From assembly GCF_022549225.1 (NCBI RefSeq), contig NZ_JAKZFD010000007.1, positions 124,001-188,000 of the forward strand: DNA of 64,000 nucleotides. The letters run 5' to 3'. How positions within the stretch are numbered: the stretch's first letter is position 1; each line of letters opens with the position of its first letter. Origin of the DNA: Pelomonas sp. CA6 (lineage in GTDB: Bacteria; Pseudomonadota; Gammaproteobacteria; Burkholderiales; Burkholderiaceae_C). Positions 42,617 to 53,142 of the stretch are shown piece after piece. Under the pieces are notes generated by a model that made no database searches, was not told the origin of the DNA, and was given only the letters and a program-made list of their open reading frames with translations. Position numbers and translations under genes: made by a program.

Positions 42617-45505
42617 ATGAAACCAACTCCGCAGCAACGCGGAGGAGGGCAACGCTTGCGCCTGCTTTCCTCCGCCACCGTGGCCTGTGCCGCGGGTCTG
42701 ATGGCGACGGCCGCCTGGTCGGCCGCGCCGCCAGCCGGCACCAGCATCTCCAACCAGGCGACGGCGTCCTTCAAGGACAGCACCGGCGCGCAGCAGCTGA
42801 CCGCTTCCAACACGGTGGTGACCACGGTCACCCAGGTCGGCGCGTACACGCTGACGCCGTCGGCCAACACCAAGAGCGCCGCAGCCGGTGCCACGGTATA
42901 CGTGGCCTATGTGCTGACCAACACCGGCAACGGCTCGGACAGCTTCACGATCAACGCCAATGAGCTGGCGGGCGGGGCGGACTTCAGCAAGATCGAGGTC
43001 TACCTGGACAACGGGGCGGGCCAGCCGGCCAGCACCACGCCGCTGTGCACCTCCAGCACCGCGGGCACGGCCTGTACCTACGCCAACAAGACCCTGGCCT
43101 CGGGCGAGACCTTCAAGTTCGTGGTGGCCTACACCATCCCGTCCACGGCCACGCCCAGCACCTGGGGCAGCGGCAGCAACACCTCCACGGTGACGGTGGC
43201 GCCCAGCAACAGCGGCACCAGCTGGTACAGCACCTATTCGCCCAACACCCGCAGCGGCACCGACACGGTCAATCTGACCACCGGGGCCGCGTTCTCCGTG
43301 GGCAAGGCGATCATGGCGCCGGCGGTCAGCGCGGTGTCGGGCTCCTGGCCCGTGTCGACCAGCGGTCCGCGCGGCACGGCGACCACCTTCACCATCACCT
43401 ACAGCAACACGGGCGCGACCAGCGGCAACCTGTACGTCAAGGACACGCTGCCGGCGGGCTTCACCTACACCAGCGGCAAGTCCGTGATCAGCTGCGCGGG
43501 CGGCACGGCGCTGACCGAGGCTTCGGGCGGCGACGCCACGCTGTGCAGCAGCGCGGGCATCGAGTTCGAGCAGAGCGGGCAGGTCGTGCAGCTGATGGTG
43601 CCCAACGTGCCGGCGGGCTTCACCGGGACCTTGAGCTTCCAGGTGGCCGTGGCCAACACCGCCAGCATCGGTACCACCGACACCAGCAACACGGCGCAAT
43701 ACACCGCCACCGGCTGCAGCGCCGGCAGCACCATTGCGGCCTGCTCGGCGAGCACGCTGGTGAGCACGAACTCGGCGGACTTCACTGTCACGGCCAGCCG
43801 CAGCGTCACCTTCAACACGGTGGACACGACGGCAGGCACGCCCGCCAGCGGGACCGACGGCGTGACCAGCGCGCAGATCGTGCCGGGCAGCTACATCAAG
43901 CAGACCCACACCATCACCAACACCGGCAATGCGGACGACATCTTCAACCTGACGGTGGCCTCCACGGGGCTGCAGTCGGGCAAGAATGCCTTCCCCAGCG
44001 GCACGACCTTCAGCTGGTTTGCATCGGATGGCACGACCCCGCTGCTGGACACCAACAGCGACGGCACCATCGATACCGGCACGCTCTCCGCGGGAGCCAG
44101 CAAGACCGTGGTGCTGCAGATCTTCGTGCCGTCCAGCACGACGGTGGCCAGCCCGGCCAACCTGGAAGCGGTGCTGACCGCGACCTCGGTGAACCTGCCT
44201 TCGGTGAAGGACGCGACCTATGCCGACGTGACCAACGTCATCGGCGGCTATGTGGACGTGACCAACACCGCATCGGGCAGCGCGACCGTCACGACGCCGA
44301 CCACGGCCGACGTGGGTCCGGGGCCGAGCCAGTCGCCGACCTTGACGACCGCGACGATCCAGGCCGGCAGCGCGCTGGCGCAGATCCCGCTGTACATCAA
44401 GAACTACGACACCGTGGACGGCACCTACACGCTGCAGGCCAGCAGCAACAGCAGCTTCCCCGGTTCGCTGCCCGCGGGCTGGAGCGTGAGCTTCAGTTCC
44501 ACGGCCTGTAGCAGCCCCACGGCTATCAGCAGCGTGGGGGTGACGGCGGGCAGCCAGTCCCTGGTGTATGCCTGCGTGGCGTCGCCGGTGACCGCGCCGA
44601 CGATGACCCAGCCCGTGTACGTCAAGGTGACCAGCAGCACGGCCACCTCGGTGGGCAGCACGGCCAGCGACACCATCTATGACGCGGTGTCGGTGGTGGC
44701 GGCCAACGCCTACAGCTTCTCGCTGTCGGCCAACGGCTCGGCCACGGTGATCAAGGGCACCAACGTCGACTACTCGCACACGCTGACCAACACCGGGGCG
44801 AACACCTGCGGCTCGGGCAGCAACTACCTCAAGGTGACGGCCACGCTGCCGGCGGCCATGGTGACGGCGGGCTGGTCCACGGCGATCTACAAGGACGTGG
44901 ACAACGACAGCCTGGTGAGCGCGGCCGACACGCTGATCACCGACGGCAAGCTGCAGACCGGCGGCCTGGCGGCGGGGGCGAGCGTGAAGTTCCTGGTGCG
45001 CGTCTATGCGCCGGGTGGCGCCAACGCGGGCGACGTTTCCAACGTCACCGTGACGGTGTCCGACGTGGACAGCACGGGGGCCACCGTGCAGTCTTCGCCG
45101 GCGGGCTGCGGCACGCAGGCCAACACCGACACCAGCACGGTGGTGACGGGTGCGCTCACGGTGCTGAAGAAGCAGCAGAAGTCCACCGGCGCCTGCGCCG
45201 CGACGCTGCCCACCAGCGGCTATGTGACCACCACGCAGACCGCGGCGCCGGGCGACTGCATCTACTACGAGGTGGTGGCCACCAACAACGCGGCCTCGCC
45301 GGTGAGCAACGTCTCCATCAGCGATGCGGCGCCGGCCTACACCACGCTGGTCTCCACGGGGGCGACCTGTGCCGCCAGCGGGCTGACCGGCACCGCGGCG
45401 GCCAGCAGCACCAGCGGCAGCACCATCTCCTGTGGCAGTGCGGCCAACACGCTGGCACCAGCGGGCTCCCTGACGCTGCGCTTCGCGGTGCAGATCCAGA
45501 ACTGA
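42617..45505 (+). CDS. exported DUF11-repeat protein, 962 residues
   Basis: Signal peptide with cleavage near residue 36 (AAWSA-APPAG). The mature N terminus PPAGTSISNQATASF...SNTVVTTV is a recurring surface-protein module. Several Ser/Thr/Gly-rich beta-sandwich repeats of DUF11 type follow, with markers such as TITYSNTGATSG, HTITNTGNADDIF, SHTLTNTGANTC and YYEVVATNNAAS. Asp-rich loops (DTNSDGTIDTG, DVDNDSLVSAADT) look calcium-binding. There is no membrane anchor or barrel at the C terminus, so it is probably secreted or held by a partner. A GAAGAAGG site precedes the ATG. Function unknown. Confidence 0.78.
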   Translation: MKPTPQQRGGGQRLRLLSSATVACAAGLMATAAWSAAPPAGTSISNQATASFKDSTGAQQLTASNTVVTTVTQVGAYTLTPSANTKSAAAGATVYVAYVLTNTGNGSDSFTINANELAGGADFSKIEVYLDNGAGQPASTTPLCTSSTAGTACTYANKTLASGETFKFVVAYTIPSTATPSTWGSGSNTSTVTVAPSNSGTSWYSTYSPNTRSGTDTVNLTTGAAFSVGKAIMAPAVSAVSGSWPVSTSGPRGTATTFTITYSNTGATSGNLYVKDTLPAGFTYTSGKSVISCAGGTALTEASGGDATLCSSAGIEFEQSGQVVQLMVPNVPAGFTGTLSFQVAVANTASIGTTDTSNTAQYTATGCSAGSTIAACSASTLVSTNSADFTVTASRSVTFNTVDTTAGTPASGTDGVTSAQIVPGSYIKQTHTITNTGNADDIFNLTVASTGLQSGKNAFPSGTTFSWFASDGTTPLLDTNSDGTIDTGTLSAGASKTVVLQIFVPSSTTVASPANLEAVLTATSVNLPSVKDATYADVTNVIGGYVDVTNTASGSATVTTPTTADVGPGPSQSPTLTTATIQAGSALAQIPLYIKNYDTVDGTYTLQASSNSSFPGSLPAGWSVSFSSTACSSPTAISSVGVTAGSQSLVYACVASPVTAPTMTQPVYVKVTSSTATSVGSTASDTIYDAVSVVAANAYSFSLSANGSATVIKGTNVDYSHTLTNTGANTCGSGSNYLKVTATLPAAMVTAGWSTAIYKDVDNDSLVSAADTLITDGKLQTGGLAAGASVKFLVRVYAPGGANAGDVSNVTVTVSDVDSTGATVQSSPAGCGTQANTDTSTVVTGALTVLKKQQKSTGACAATLPTSGYVTTTQTAAPGDCIYYEVVATNNAASPVSNVSISDAAPAYTTLVSTGATCAASGLTGTAAASSTSGSTISCGSAANTLAPAGSLTLRFAVQIQN

Positions 45506-45653
45506 CCCAGTGAGCGGATCGCCGGCGGGCCAGGTCCTCCCTGCGGGGAGGGCACCCCAGCCGGCGCGAGGGGGCGGACGCCCCCTCCCTTCCCAAGGCG
45601 GCCCGAGCGCCGGCCGTCTCGGGAAGGGCCGTGCCCAAACGAGACGACGTGCC
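45506..45653 (+). other. hairpin-rich spacer between two DUF11 genes
   Basis: Contains CCTCCC/GGGAGG (45536-45541 with 45546-45551) and GGGGGC/GCCCCC (45570-45575 with 45580-45585). Neither has a T-run. The frame of the next gene is open through this spacer from a GTG at 45510, but the peptide is a Gly/Pro/Arg-rich lead with no signal character, so I place the start downstream. Confidence 0.5.
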
Positions 45654-48600
45654 GTGACTTCTGCGACCACCTTCCCGTTCCCCCCGCAAGGCCGCCAGCC
45701 CTGGCGCCTGGGTGCCGCCTGGCTGATGGCGGGTCTGCTGAGCCTGAGCGCCGCGGCGCACGCGGCCATGCCCGCGGCCGGCACCGTGCTGCGCGTGCAG
45801 GCGCGTGCCAGCTATGCACCGCAGGGCTGGTCGCAGACCGAAAGTGTGCTCAGCAACGTGGCCGAGGCGCGCGTGCAGGCCGTGGACGCGCTGCAGCTCT
45901 CGGGCGATGCCTGGGTGGCGCGCCCCCCGGGCGTGCACGCCACCGTGCCCTATCGCGTGCTCAACACCGGCAACACCGTGCTGAGCCTGGTGCAGGCCGT
46001 GGCCAATGCCGGCAGCTGCAGCAATGGCAGCGACAGCACCGACCTGCTCAACCTGCGCGTCGTCTGGGACGTCAACAGCAATGGCGTGGCCGACCCCGCC
46101 GAGCTGGCCAGCAGCGCCGCGCCGCGGCTGCGCCCCGGCGAAAGCGCGTCCCTGCTGGTGCTGGGCGGCGTGCCGATGAGCAACGTCGGTGGCGCCTGCC
46201 TGCAGCTCAGCGTCGGCAGCAGCGCGCAGCCGCAGATGCGCACGCTGAGCACCTTCGTCAGCATCGCCGACAACCCCGTGGTGCAACTGGGCAAGACCGT
46301 GCGCTACGCCCAGGCGCTGCGCCCGGGCAGCGCCGACAGCGCGCACTACACGCTGACCGCCTCCAACATCGGCACCCGCATCGCCAGCCAGACGGCCCAG
46401 TCCGCCAGCGGCGAGGCCATCACCGTCAATGGCGTCGCGCAGCGCTTCCTGCTGCTGCGCGACGTGCTGCCCGCGGGCTCGCTGTACCGTGTCGGCAGCC
46501 TGCAGGCCAGCCATGCCGGCGCACGCAAGCTCTACCGCGTCGCCAACGATCCGGCCTTCGCCTACCGCGAGGGCGAGGACCAGGCCGCCGTCGAGATCGC
46601 CGTGGCCTACCCCTTCGACCTGGCGGTGGGCCAGACCATCAACGCTCAGTTTGACCTCGCCACCCAGGCCAGCGTGGGGCGCGAGCTGCTCAATGTCGCG
46701 CAGCTGCATTTCGGCAATGTGGCCGGCGCGGGGGCGGGCGTGGGCGGCGTTGCCGCCGTGCAGTCCAACGACGCCGTGGCGCCCGTGGCCGGGCAGCGCC
46801 TGGGCCTGGCGCATTGGGTGGTCGGCAGCAAGATCAACTACACCGCGGCCAACGCCCCCGACGGTACCGTCACCTACACGCTGGCGCTGCGCGTGCGCAA
46901 CTACGGCGATGCACCGCTGTACAACCTGCGCCTGCCGCATCTGCTGGCCGCCCTGGGGTTGGGCAGCTACACCACGGCCGAGCTGCCGGCCGCGGGCCAG
47001 TACACCGTGGTGGCCGGCTCGCTGCAGGTCGTGGACCGCATCAGCAGTGACACCGTGCTCACGCCCAACGATGCCTTCACGGGGCAGGGCGGTCAGACCC
47101 TGCTGGCCAAGGACGGCGCCGTGCTGCCCGTGGGCGGCGACGTGACCCTGCGCTATGCCGTGCGCGTCAACGTCAGCGGTCGCGCCAACACCTCGTTGCC
47201 CAGCCAGATCACCGGTCAGGGCTCGCTGCATGCGTACGACAGCCTGAGCGTCGACGCCAGCGACGTTTCCACCAACGGCAGCGACCCGGACCCCGACCAG
47301 GACTTCAACCCCAACAACAACAGCGTCCCGACGCCCATCGTCTTTCCCGACGTCGCCGCGCTGGACCGCCTGGCCAAGGGCTTGGTCATCAGCAAGACCT
47401 CCGCCGATCCGGTGCGCGTGAGCCAGGGCGTCTACCAGCTCACCTACACCGTGCGCGTCAGCAACACCAGCGACGTCAGCGCTCCCTATGTGCGCGTGGT
47501 CGACAACCTGGCCTGCGCTTTTGACCCGAGCGATGCCGCGTTGAACATCGCCAGCTGGAAACTCGTCAAGCCGCCCGTGGCGCGCTACGGCGTCATGCCC
47601 GTCTCGCCGGCCTACACCGGCGAGGCCCTGTGCGACGACGCGCAGGCCAGCGCCAATGCCGAGGGGCTGTACCTGCCGCACGACCCGCGCATCATCCTCA
47701 ACGACAGCAGCAAGACCCTGGCCCCGGGCGCCACCGAGGAGTACAGCTTCACCGTGCAGATCACCCAGCGCACGCTGGGGCTGCGCTCGCAGATCACCAA
47801 CAAGGCCTGGCTGGCGGCGATGCAGGACAACGCGCTGGTCAATGCCGGCGTGCAGTTCGTCGCCACCTCGGCACTCACCAGCCTGCTGGTCGATCCGCAG
47901 GGCTACGTCTATGACAGCGTCAGCCGCCTGCCCGTGCCCGGTGCGCTGGTCACGCTGCGGCGCACGGCCTGCGACGGCGGCGGCACGCCACCGCCCATCG
48001 TGGCGGCGGAAGTCTTCGACGCCGAGAAGTTCAGCTTCAACAGCGATGGCAGCGTCAGCCTGCGCACCGGCGCCGACGGCCAGTACCAGTTCTTCTGGCG
48101 CGTGCCGCCGGTGTCCGACATCTGCACCTACGTCCTCAGTGTCACGCCGCCGGCCAGCCACAAGCTCAGCACCCAGATCCAGGGCCGTGCCAGCACCTAC
48201 GCGGGCTGCGGCTTCGTCGTGCCCGACAACGGCATTCCCACCGGCAGCGCGCCCACCACCTGGTTCCCGCAGTTCCGCAGTGGCTACAAGGCCGGTGCGA
48301 GCCCGGCGAGCTGCGAGGCGCTGCACAACAACATCCCGCTGGACCCGGCCACGCTGAACTCGGCGCTGCTGCTGAACAAGAAGGCCAGCAAGTCGCAGGT
48401 AGAGCTGGGTGACTTCGTCGACTACCAGCTCACGCTGAGCAACCAGAGCGGCGCCACCCTGAGCCAGCTGCAGATCGCCGACGCGCTGCCCAGCGGCTTC
48501 CGCTACGTGCCCGGCAGCGCCTGGGTGGGCGGCACGCGCGTGGCCGAGCCGGTACGCGCGGGGGCCGATGCGCCCACCGCCTCCACCACCGCGTCGCCCG

Positions 48601-51600
48601 CGCTGCTGTTCCGGCTCGGCGAACTGACGCTGGCGGACAAGGGCGAGCTCACGCTGCGCTACCGCCTGGCCGTCGGCGTGGGGGCCGTCAGCGAAAGCGA
48701 CGCGGTCAACAGCGCGCGCGCCTCGGCCGTTTCCGCCGCCGCGGCGCTCATGCTGCAGTCCAACCTCGCGCAGGCCAAGGTGCGTGTCAGCGGTGGCGTG
48801 CTGGGCAACCAGGCCTTTGCGATCGGCAAGGTCTATGCCGACTGCAACCGCAACAAGACCCAAGACGGCGCGGACGAGCCCGGCATCCCCGGCGTGCGCC
48901 TCTATCTGGAAGACGGCAGCAGCGTCATCACCGACCAGCAGGGGCGCTGGAGCCTGTATGGCCTCAAGCCCATCACCCACGTGCTGCGCGTGGACCGCTC
49001 CACGCTGCCCGTGGGCGCTCAGTTGGCGCTGCTGGACAACCGCCAGTCCGGGCAGAGCGACAGCCGCTTCCTGGACCTCAAGAACGGCGGCCTGATGCGC
49101 GCGGACTTCGCGTTGGACGGTTGCGAGGTGCCGGGGCTGCTGGCCGAGATCGAACAGCGCCGGGCCGCGTTCGCCAAGTCCGTGGACCAACAGCTGCAGG
49201 CCCTGGTCAACGCGCGCTTGCCCACCGAATCTCGAGTGGCCATCACCGGCGATGTGCGCTCGCTGCCGGCCAGCGGCAGCATCGAAGGCAGTGGCGCCGC
49301 CATCGGTTCCGCGCAGGCCCAGGTGGACGCCCAGCCCGTGCCGCTGATCGCGCTGCCCAGCGGGCTCAGCGGCCTGGGCGCGGGCGCGTCCGGCACGCCG
49401 GTGGTGCCGGCCGCGGCGAAGCCGGCACTGCCCCAGCCGGCGTCCTCCGCACCGTCCGCTGCACCGGCCGCCGCACCTGCTGCGTCCGCTGCACCTTCTT
49501 ACGCACCTTCTTACGCACCTTCTGACGCGACCGAGGCGGCCGCGGCAAGCGCCGACCCTGCGGCCTCGGCGCCGGCTGCCGTTGCCTCACCCGCGGCCGC
49601 CACCCCTGTCCCGCCGCCGCCGCCCGCGCTGCCCGTGGTGCCGGCCAGCCCGGTGCAGGAGCAGGCGTGGGCGCAGCAGCGGGCCGTCGACCGGTTGCTG
49701 GGCCCCTTGCTGCCACGCCCGGCGGTCGACCCGGCACCGCTGGAGGCCCTCATCGAGTCGCTGGAGCCCCGGGCCGCCTTCCTGGGATTGCAAGACGGTG
49801 ACGCGCTGGACAGCGACCAGATCCGTGTGCGCATCACCGGTCCGCAGCAATCCACGCTGCGCCTGTACGTCAACGAGGCCCTGGTGCCCGACACCCGCGT
49901 GGGCAAGAAGGCCGTGGTCACCACCACCGGGCTGGTGGCCTATGAGTACATCGGCGTCGAACTCAAGGCCGGCCTCAACACGCTGCGCATGGAGGCGCTG
50001 GACGAGTTCGGCAACGTGCGCCAGACCCAGTCCGTCACCGTGCGCGCCGTGGGGGCGCTGGCCCGGCTGCAGCTGACCACGCCCGAGCGGCTGGCCGCCG
50101 ACCCGCTGCGCCCGGCGCGGCTGCGCCTGCGCCTGAGCGATGCCCAGGGCCTGCCCGTCATCGCGCGCACCGCCGTCACGCTGGAGGCACAGGGCGCGCG
50201 CTGGGTCAACGAAGACCTCAATGCCGGCGAGCCCGGCGTGCAGATCTTCGTCGAAGGCGGCGAAGCCGAGCTGCTGCTGCAGCCTCCCGCGCAGCAGGGC
50301 GTGGTGGGCGTGCGCATCACGGCCGGCCCGGTCGCGCTCAACCAGAGTCTCAGCTTCCTGCCGGCGCTCACCCCGCTGCAGGGCATCGGCATCGTCGAGG
50401 GCGTGCTGGACTTCAGCCGTGGCGGCCGCCTGGCGCTGAGCCAGCCCCAGGCCGCCAACGCCTTCGAGCAGCAGCTCAGCGGCCTGGCCCACGGCGACGA
50501 CGCCGCGACCCGCGTCTCCGCGCGCGCCGCCTTCTACGTCAAGGGCGCCATCCGCGGCGACACCCTGCTCACCGCCGCCTATGACAGCGACAAGTCCAGC
50601 AAGGAGCGGCTGTTCCGCGACATCCGCCCCGATGAGTTCTATCCCGTCTATGGCGACGGCTCCGTGCGCGGCTTCGACGCGCAAAGCAGCGGCAAGCTCT
50701 ATGTGCGCATCGACAAGAACCGCAGCTTCCTGCTGCTGGGCGACTTCGTCAGCGCCAGCAGTGCCGAGGTGCGTCAGCTCAGCCAGTACAGCCGCGCGCT
50801 GACCGGGTTGCAGCACCGCTACCAGGACGAGAACCTGCGCGTCACCAGCTTCTTCGCGCAGACCAACGCCGTGCAGCAGGTCGAGGAGCTGCCCGCCACC
50901 GGGCTGTCCTTCTACACGCTCTCCAACGTGGCCGGCGACATCAAGGCCGGCAGCGAGAAGATCGAGATCCTCACCCGCGACCGCTTCCAGCCCCAGATCG
51001 TGCTGGCCGCCCGCGCGCTTACCCGTGGCAGCGACTACAGCTTCGAGCCGCTGACGCGCCGCCTCTACCTGGTGCAGCCCGTTGCCAGCGTGGATGCCGA
51101 CCTCAACCCGCAGTCCATCCGCGTCAGCTACGAGCTCGACGCCGGCGGCCCGCGCTACAAGGTCATGGGCACCGATGTGCAGGTGAAGGTGGGCGAGCGC
51201 GTGCAGCTGGGCGCGATCGCCGTGCGCGACGACAACCCGCAGAACGCGCGCACGCTGACCGCCGCCACCGCGCTGGTGCGCGCCGGCGAGCACACCGTGG
51301 TCAGTGCCGAGGCGGTGCAGACCCACACCGACCAGAAGGGCCGCGGCCAGGCCGCACGCCTCACCGTGCAGCACGACAGCGGCGCGCTCAAGGCGCAGGC
51401 CCAGCTGGTCAAGACCGGCGCCAACTTTGACAACCTCTCGGCCACCGCCGGCGCCGGCCGCACCGAACTCACCGCCAGCGCCGACTACGCGCTCAGCGAA
51501 GCCACCACGCTGCGCGCCCAGGCCCAGCTCTCGCGCACCGAGACCGGCACGGCCAATACCGGCACGACCGGCACCCCGACCACCGGCGGCGATACGCGCA

Positions 51601-53126
51601 GCAACCTCGCGCTGTCCGTGCTGCACAAGCTCGGCCCCCACACTGTGGTGGAAGCCGGCGTGCGCAGCGGCAACAGCAGCGGCACCGTCACCACGGCCAG
51701 CGACGCCGGCGTGGGCACGGGCGCTGGCACGGGCGTGGGCAGCGGTGCCGGCAGCGTGGGCCTGGCCGGCGGCGCCACGGCTTCCACCACGGCGCAAACC
51801 CCCGACAACAGCACCACCGTGCGCGCGCGCATCACCCACCGGCCCGAGGCCGTGGCTGGCCTGCAGGTCTTTGCCGAGGCCGAGCAGGACGTGCAGGACG
51901 GTCACCGCCACGCGCTGGTGCTGGGCGGCAGCTACGCGCTCACCGCCAAGACCCGCCTCTATGCCCAGCATGCCCCCGTGTCCACGCTGGCCGACCTGGC
52001 CAGCACCACCGGGCAGAACCTGCGCGGCGCCACGCTGATCGGCATCGACAGCGCATACATGGAGGGCGGTCGCCTCTACAACGAGTACCGCGCCGCCAGC
52101 AGCGGCGCCCCGGTGCTGGCGGCCGGCGTGCGCAACACCTACGCGATCAACGAGCAATGGCGCGTCAACGGCGCGCTGGAGCGCGTGCAGACCGTGGGTG
52201 GCGGCGGCAACACGGCCGCGACGACCACCGGCGCCAGCGCCGGGAGCAGCACCCCAAGCAGCAACACCGCCACCGCCGTGGCGCTGGGCGCGGACTATGC
52301 CGCCGGCCCCTGGCGCATGAGCGGCGCCGTGGAGCGGCGCCACGCCGCCAGCGGCGACAGCGGCCTGTACAGCCTGGCCGGCGCCTGGCGGCTGGGCGAC
52401 GACCTCACGCTGCTGGGCCGCGCCATCCTGACCGAGACCGACGCCAGCGGCGCCAGCCGCCGCATCCAGCGCCAGCAGCTGGGCCTGGCCTGGCGCCCCG
52501 CGCTGGCCGACCGCTGGAACATCCTGGCCAGCTACGAGCACCGCACCGAGTCCGCCTCGGGCGGCAGCGACAGCGCCACCGGCGGCGCCCTCGGCGGCGC
52601 CAGCGGCTCCACGCTGGTGGGCAACGGCCGCCAGCAGACCCACATCCTCAGCGCCCACGCCAACTGGCAGATGGCGCCGGGGCAACAGCTGGCCCTGCGC
52701 TGGGCCGGCAAGCTCAGCCGGCTCGACGACAGCCTGGCCAATGGCAGCACCTGGGCCCAGCTCGTGCATGCCCGCTACACCCGCGACCTCACGGCCGACT
52801 GGGACCTCGGCGTGCAGGGCGGGCTGATGTGGGGCCGCGGCGCCGCGCGCCAGAGCACGCTGGGACTCGAGCTGGGCTACCAAGCCATGCCGGGCCTGTG
52901 GGTGTCTGCGGGCTACAACGTGCTGGGCCTGCGCGACCCCGACCTCACCGGCCAGAACATCACCAGCCGCGGCGTCTACCTGCGCCTGCGCTGGAAGTTC
53001 GACGAATCCGTGCTGCGCTTCGGCCGCGTCGCGGCGACGCCGGAGTCCTCCGCCACGCCCGTGGGCGCCTCGCCGGCGATGGCGCCCGTCACGGGCGCCA
53101 CGGCCGCCTCGGGCGAGCAGCCCTGA
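45654..53126 (+). CDS. large DUF11/SdrD-B-like outer-membrane surface protein
   Basis: About 2490 residues from the GTG at 45654, which gives a signal peptide ending AAAHA-AMPAAGT. It shares the PAAGT...SNVAEARV module with the 962-residue protein and continues with DUF11-type repeats. An SdrD-B-like calcium domain lies near 1054-1110 (DCNRNKTQDGADEPG), and a Pro/Ala-rich linker near 1250-1335. After that come Ig-like segments, then from about 1600 a long amphipathic beta-strand region (for example GVYLRLRWKFDESVLRFGR near the end) that looks like an outer-membrane barrel. A ~40-residue tail follows. Function unknown; it may anchor or export its neighbours. Confidence 0.72.
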   Translation: MTSATTFPFPPQGRQPWRLGAAWLMAGLLSLSAAAHAAMPAAGTVLRVQARASYAPQGWSQTESVLSNVAEARVQAVDALQLSGDAWVARPPGVHATVPYRVLNTGNTVLSLVQAVANAGSCSNGSDSTDLLNLRVVWDVNSNGVADPAELASSAAPRLRPGESASLLVLGGVPMSNVGGACLQLSVGSSAQPQMRTLSTFVSIADNPVVQLGKTVRYAQALRPGSADSAHYTLTASNIGTRIASQTAQSASGEAITVNGVAQRFLLLRDVLPAGSLYRVGSLQASHAGARKLYRVANDPAFAYREGEDQAAVEIAVAYPFDLAVGQTINAQFDLATQASVGRELLNVAQLHFGNVAGAGAGVGGVAAVQSNDAVAPVAGQRLGLAHWVVGSKINYTAANAPDGTVTYTLALRVRNYGDAPLYNLRLPHLLAALGLGSYTTAELPAAGQYTVVAGSLQVVDRISSDTVLTPNDAFTGQGGQTLLAKDGAVLPVGGDVTLRYAVRVNVSGRANTSLPSQITGQGSLHAYDSLSVDASDVSTNGSDPDPDQDFNPNNNSVPTPIVFPDVAALDRLAKGLVISKTSADPVRVSQGVYQLTYTVRVSNTSDVSAPYVRVVDNLACAFDPSDAALNIASWKLVKPPVARYGVMPVSPAYTGEALCDDAQASANAEGLYLPHDPRIILNDSSKTLAPGATEEYSFTVQITQRTLGLRSQITNKAWLAAMQDNALVNAGVQFVATSALTSLLVDPQGYVYDSVSRLPVPGALVTLRRTACDGGGTPPPIVAAEVFDAEKFSFNSDGSVSLRTGADGQYQFFWRVPPVSDICTYVLSVTPPASHKLSTQIQGRASTYAGCGFVVPDNGIPTGSAPTTWFPQFRSGYKAGASPASCEALHNNIPLDPATLNSALLLNKKASKSQVELGDFVDYQLTLSNQSGATLSQLQIADALPSGFRYVPGSAWVGGTRVAEPVRAGADAPTASTTASPALLFRLGELTLADKGELTLRYRLAVGVGAVSESDAVNSARASAVSAAAALMLQSNLAQAKVRVSGGVLGNQAFAIGKVYADCNRNKTQDGADEPGIPGVRLYLEDGSSVITDQQGRWSLYGLKPITHVLRVDRSTLPVGAQLALLDNRQSGQSDSRFLDLKNGGLMRADFALDGCEVPGLLAEIEQRRAAFAKSVDQQLQALVNARLPTESRVAITGDVRSLPASGSIEGSGAAIGSAQAQVDAQPVPLIALPSGLSGLGAGASGTPVVPAAAKPALPQPASSAPSAAPAAAPAASAAPSYAPSYAPSDATEAAAASADPAASAPAAVASPAAATPVPPPPPALPVVPASPVQEQAWAQQRAVDRLLGPLLPRPAVDPAPLEALIESLEPRAAFLGLQDGDALDSDQIRVRITGPQQSTLRLYVNEALVPDTRVGKKAVVTTTGLVAYEYIGVELKAGLNTLRMEALDEFGNVRQTQSVTVRAVGALARLQLTTPERLAADPLRPARLRLRLSDAQGLPVIARTAVTLEAQGARWVNEDLNAGEPGVQIFVEGGEAELLLQPPAQQGVVGVRITAGPVALNQSLSFLPALTPLQGIGIVEGVLDFSRGGRLALSQPQAANAFEQQLSGLAHGDDAATRVSARAAFYVKGAIRGDTLLTAAYDSDKSSKERLFRDIRPDEFYPVYGDGSVRGFDAQSSGKLYVRIDKNRSFLLLGDFVSASSAEVRQLSQYSRALTGLQHRYQDENLRVTSFFAQTNAVQQVEELPATGLSFYTLSNVAGDIKAGSEKIEILTRDRFQPQIVLAARALTRGSDYSFEPLTRRLYLVQPVASVDADLNPQSIRVSYELDAGGPRYKVMGTDVQVKVGERVQLGAIAVRDDNPQNARTLTAATALVRAGEHTVVSAEAVQTHTDQKGRGQAARLTVQHDSGALKAQAQLVKTGANFDNLSATAGAGRTELTASADYALSEATTLRAQAQLSRTETGTANTGTTGTPTTGGDTRSNLALSVLHKLGPHTVVEAGVRSGNSSGTVTTASDAGVGTGAGTGVGSGAGSVGLAGGATASTTAQTPDNSTTVRARITHRPEAVAGLQVFAEAEQDVQDGHRHALVLGGSYALTAKTRLYAQHAPVSTLADLASTTGQNLRGATLIGIDSAYMEGGRLYNEYRAASSGAPVLAAGVRNTYAINEQWRVNGALERVQTVGGGGNTAATTTGASAGSSTPSSNTATAVALGADYAAGPWRMSGAVERRHAASGDSGLYSLAGAWRLGDDLTLLGRAILTETDASGASRRIQRQQLGLAWRPALADRWNILASYEHRTESASGGSDSATGGALGGASGSTLVGNGRQQTHILSAHANWQMAPGQQLALRWAGKLSRLDDSLANGSTWAQLVHARYTRDLTADWDLGVQGGLMWGRGAARQSTLGLELGYQAMPGLWVSAGYNVLGLRDPDLTGQNITSRGVYLRLRWKFDESVLRFGRVAATPESSATPVGASPAMAPVTGATAASGEQP
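49491..49526 (+). repeat. three tandem 12-bp repeats
   Basis: GCACCTTCTTAC twice, then GCACCTTCTGAC, coding for A-P-S-Y units inside the Pro/Ala linker of the large surface protein. The in-frame unit length allows gain or loss of repeats without frameshift. Confidence 0.85.
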
Positions 53127-53142
53127 TGCCGATGCCGCGCCC

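Noticed and set aside
45510-45653. N-terminal extension of the large surface protein from a GTG at 45510
   Set aside because: The extension is Gly/Pro/Arg-rich and would bury the signal peptide about 70 residues inside; the DNA there forms hairpins like a spacer.
45318-49190. Minus-strand open frame of 1290 codons opposite the DUF11 genes
   Set aside because: No recognisable motifs; shadow of the opposite coding frame, and it spans two real genes and their spacer.
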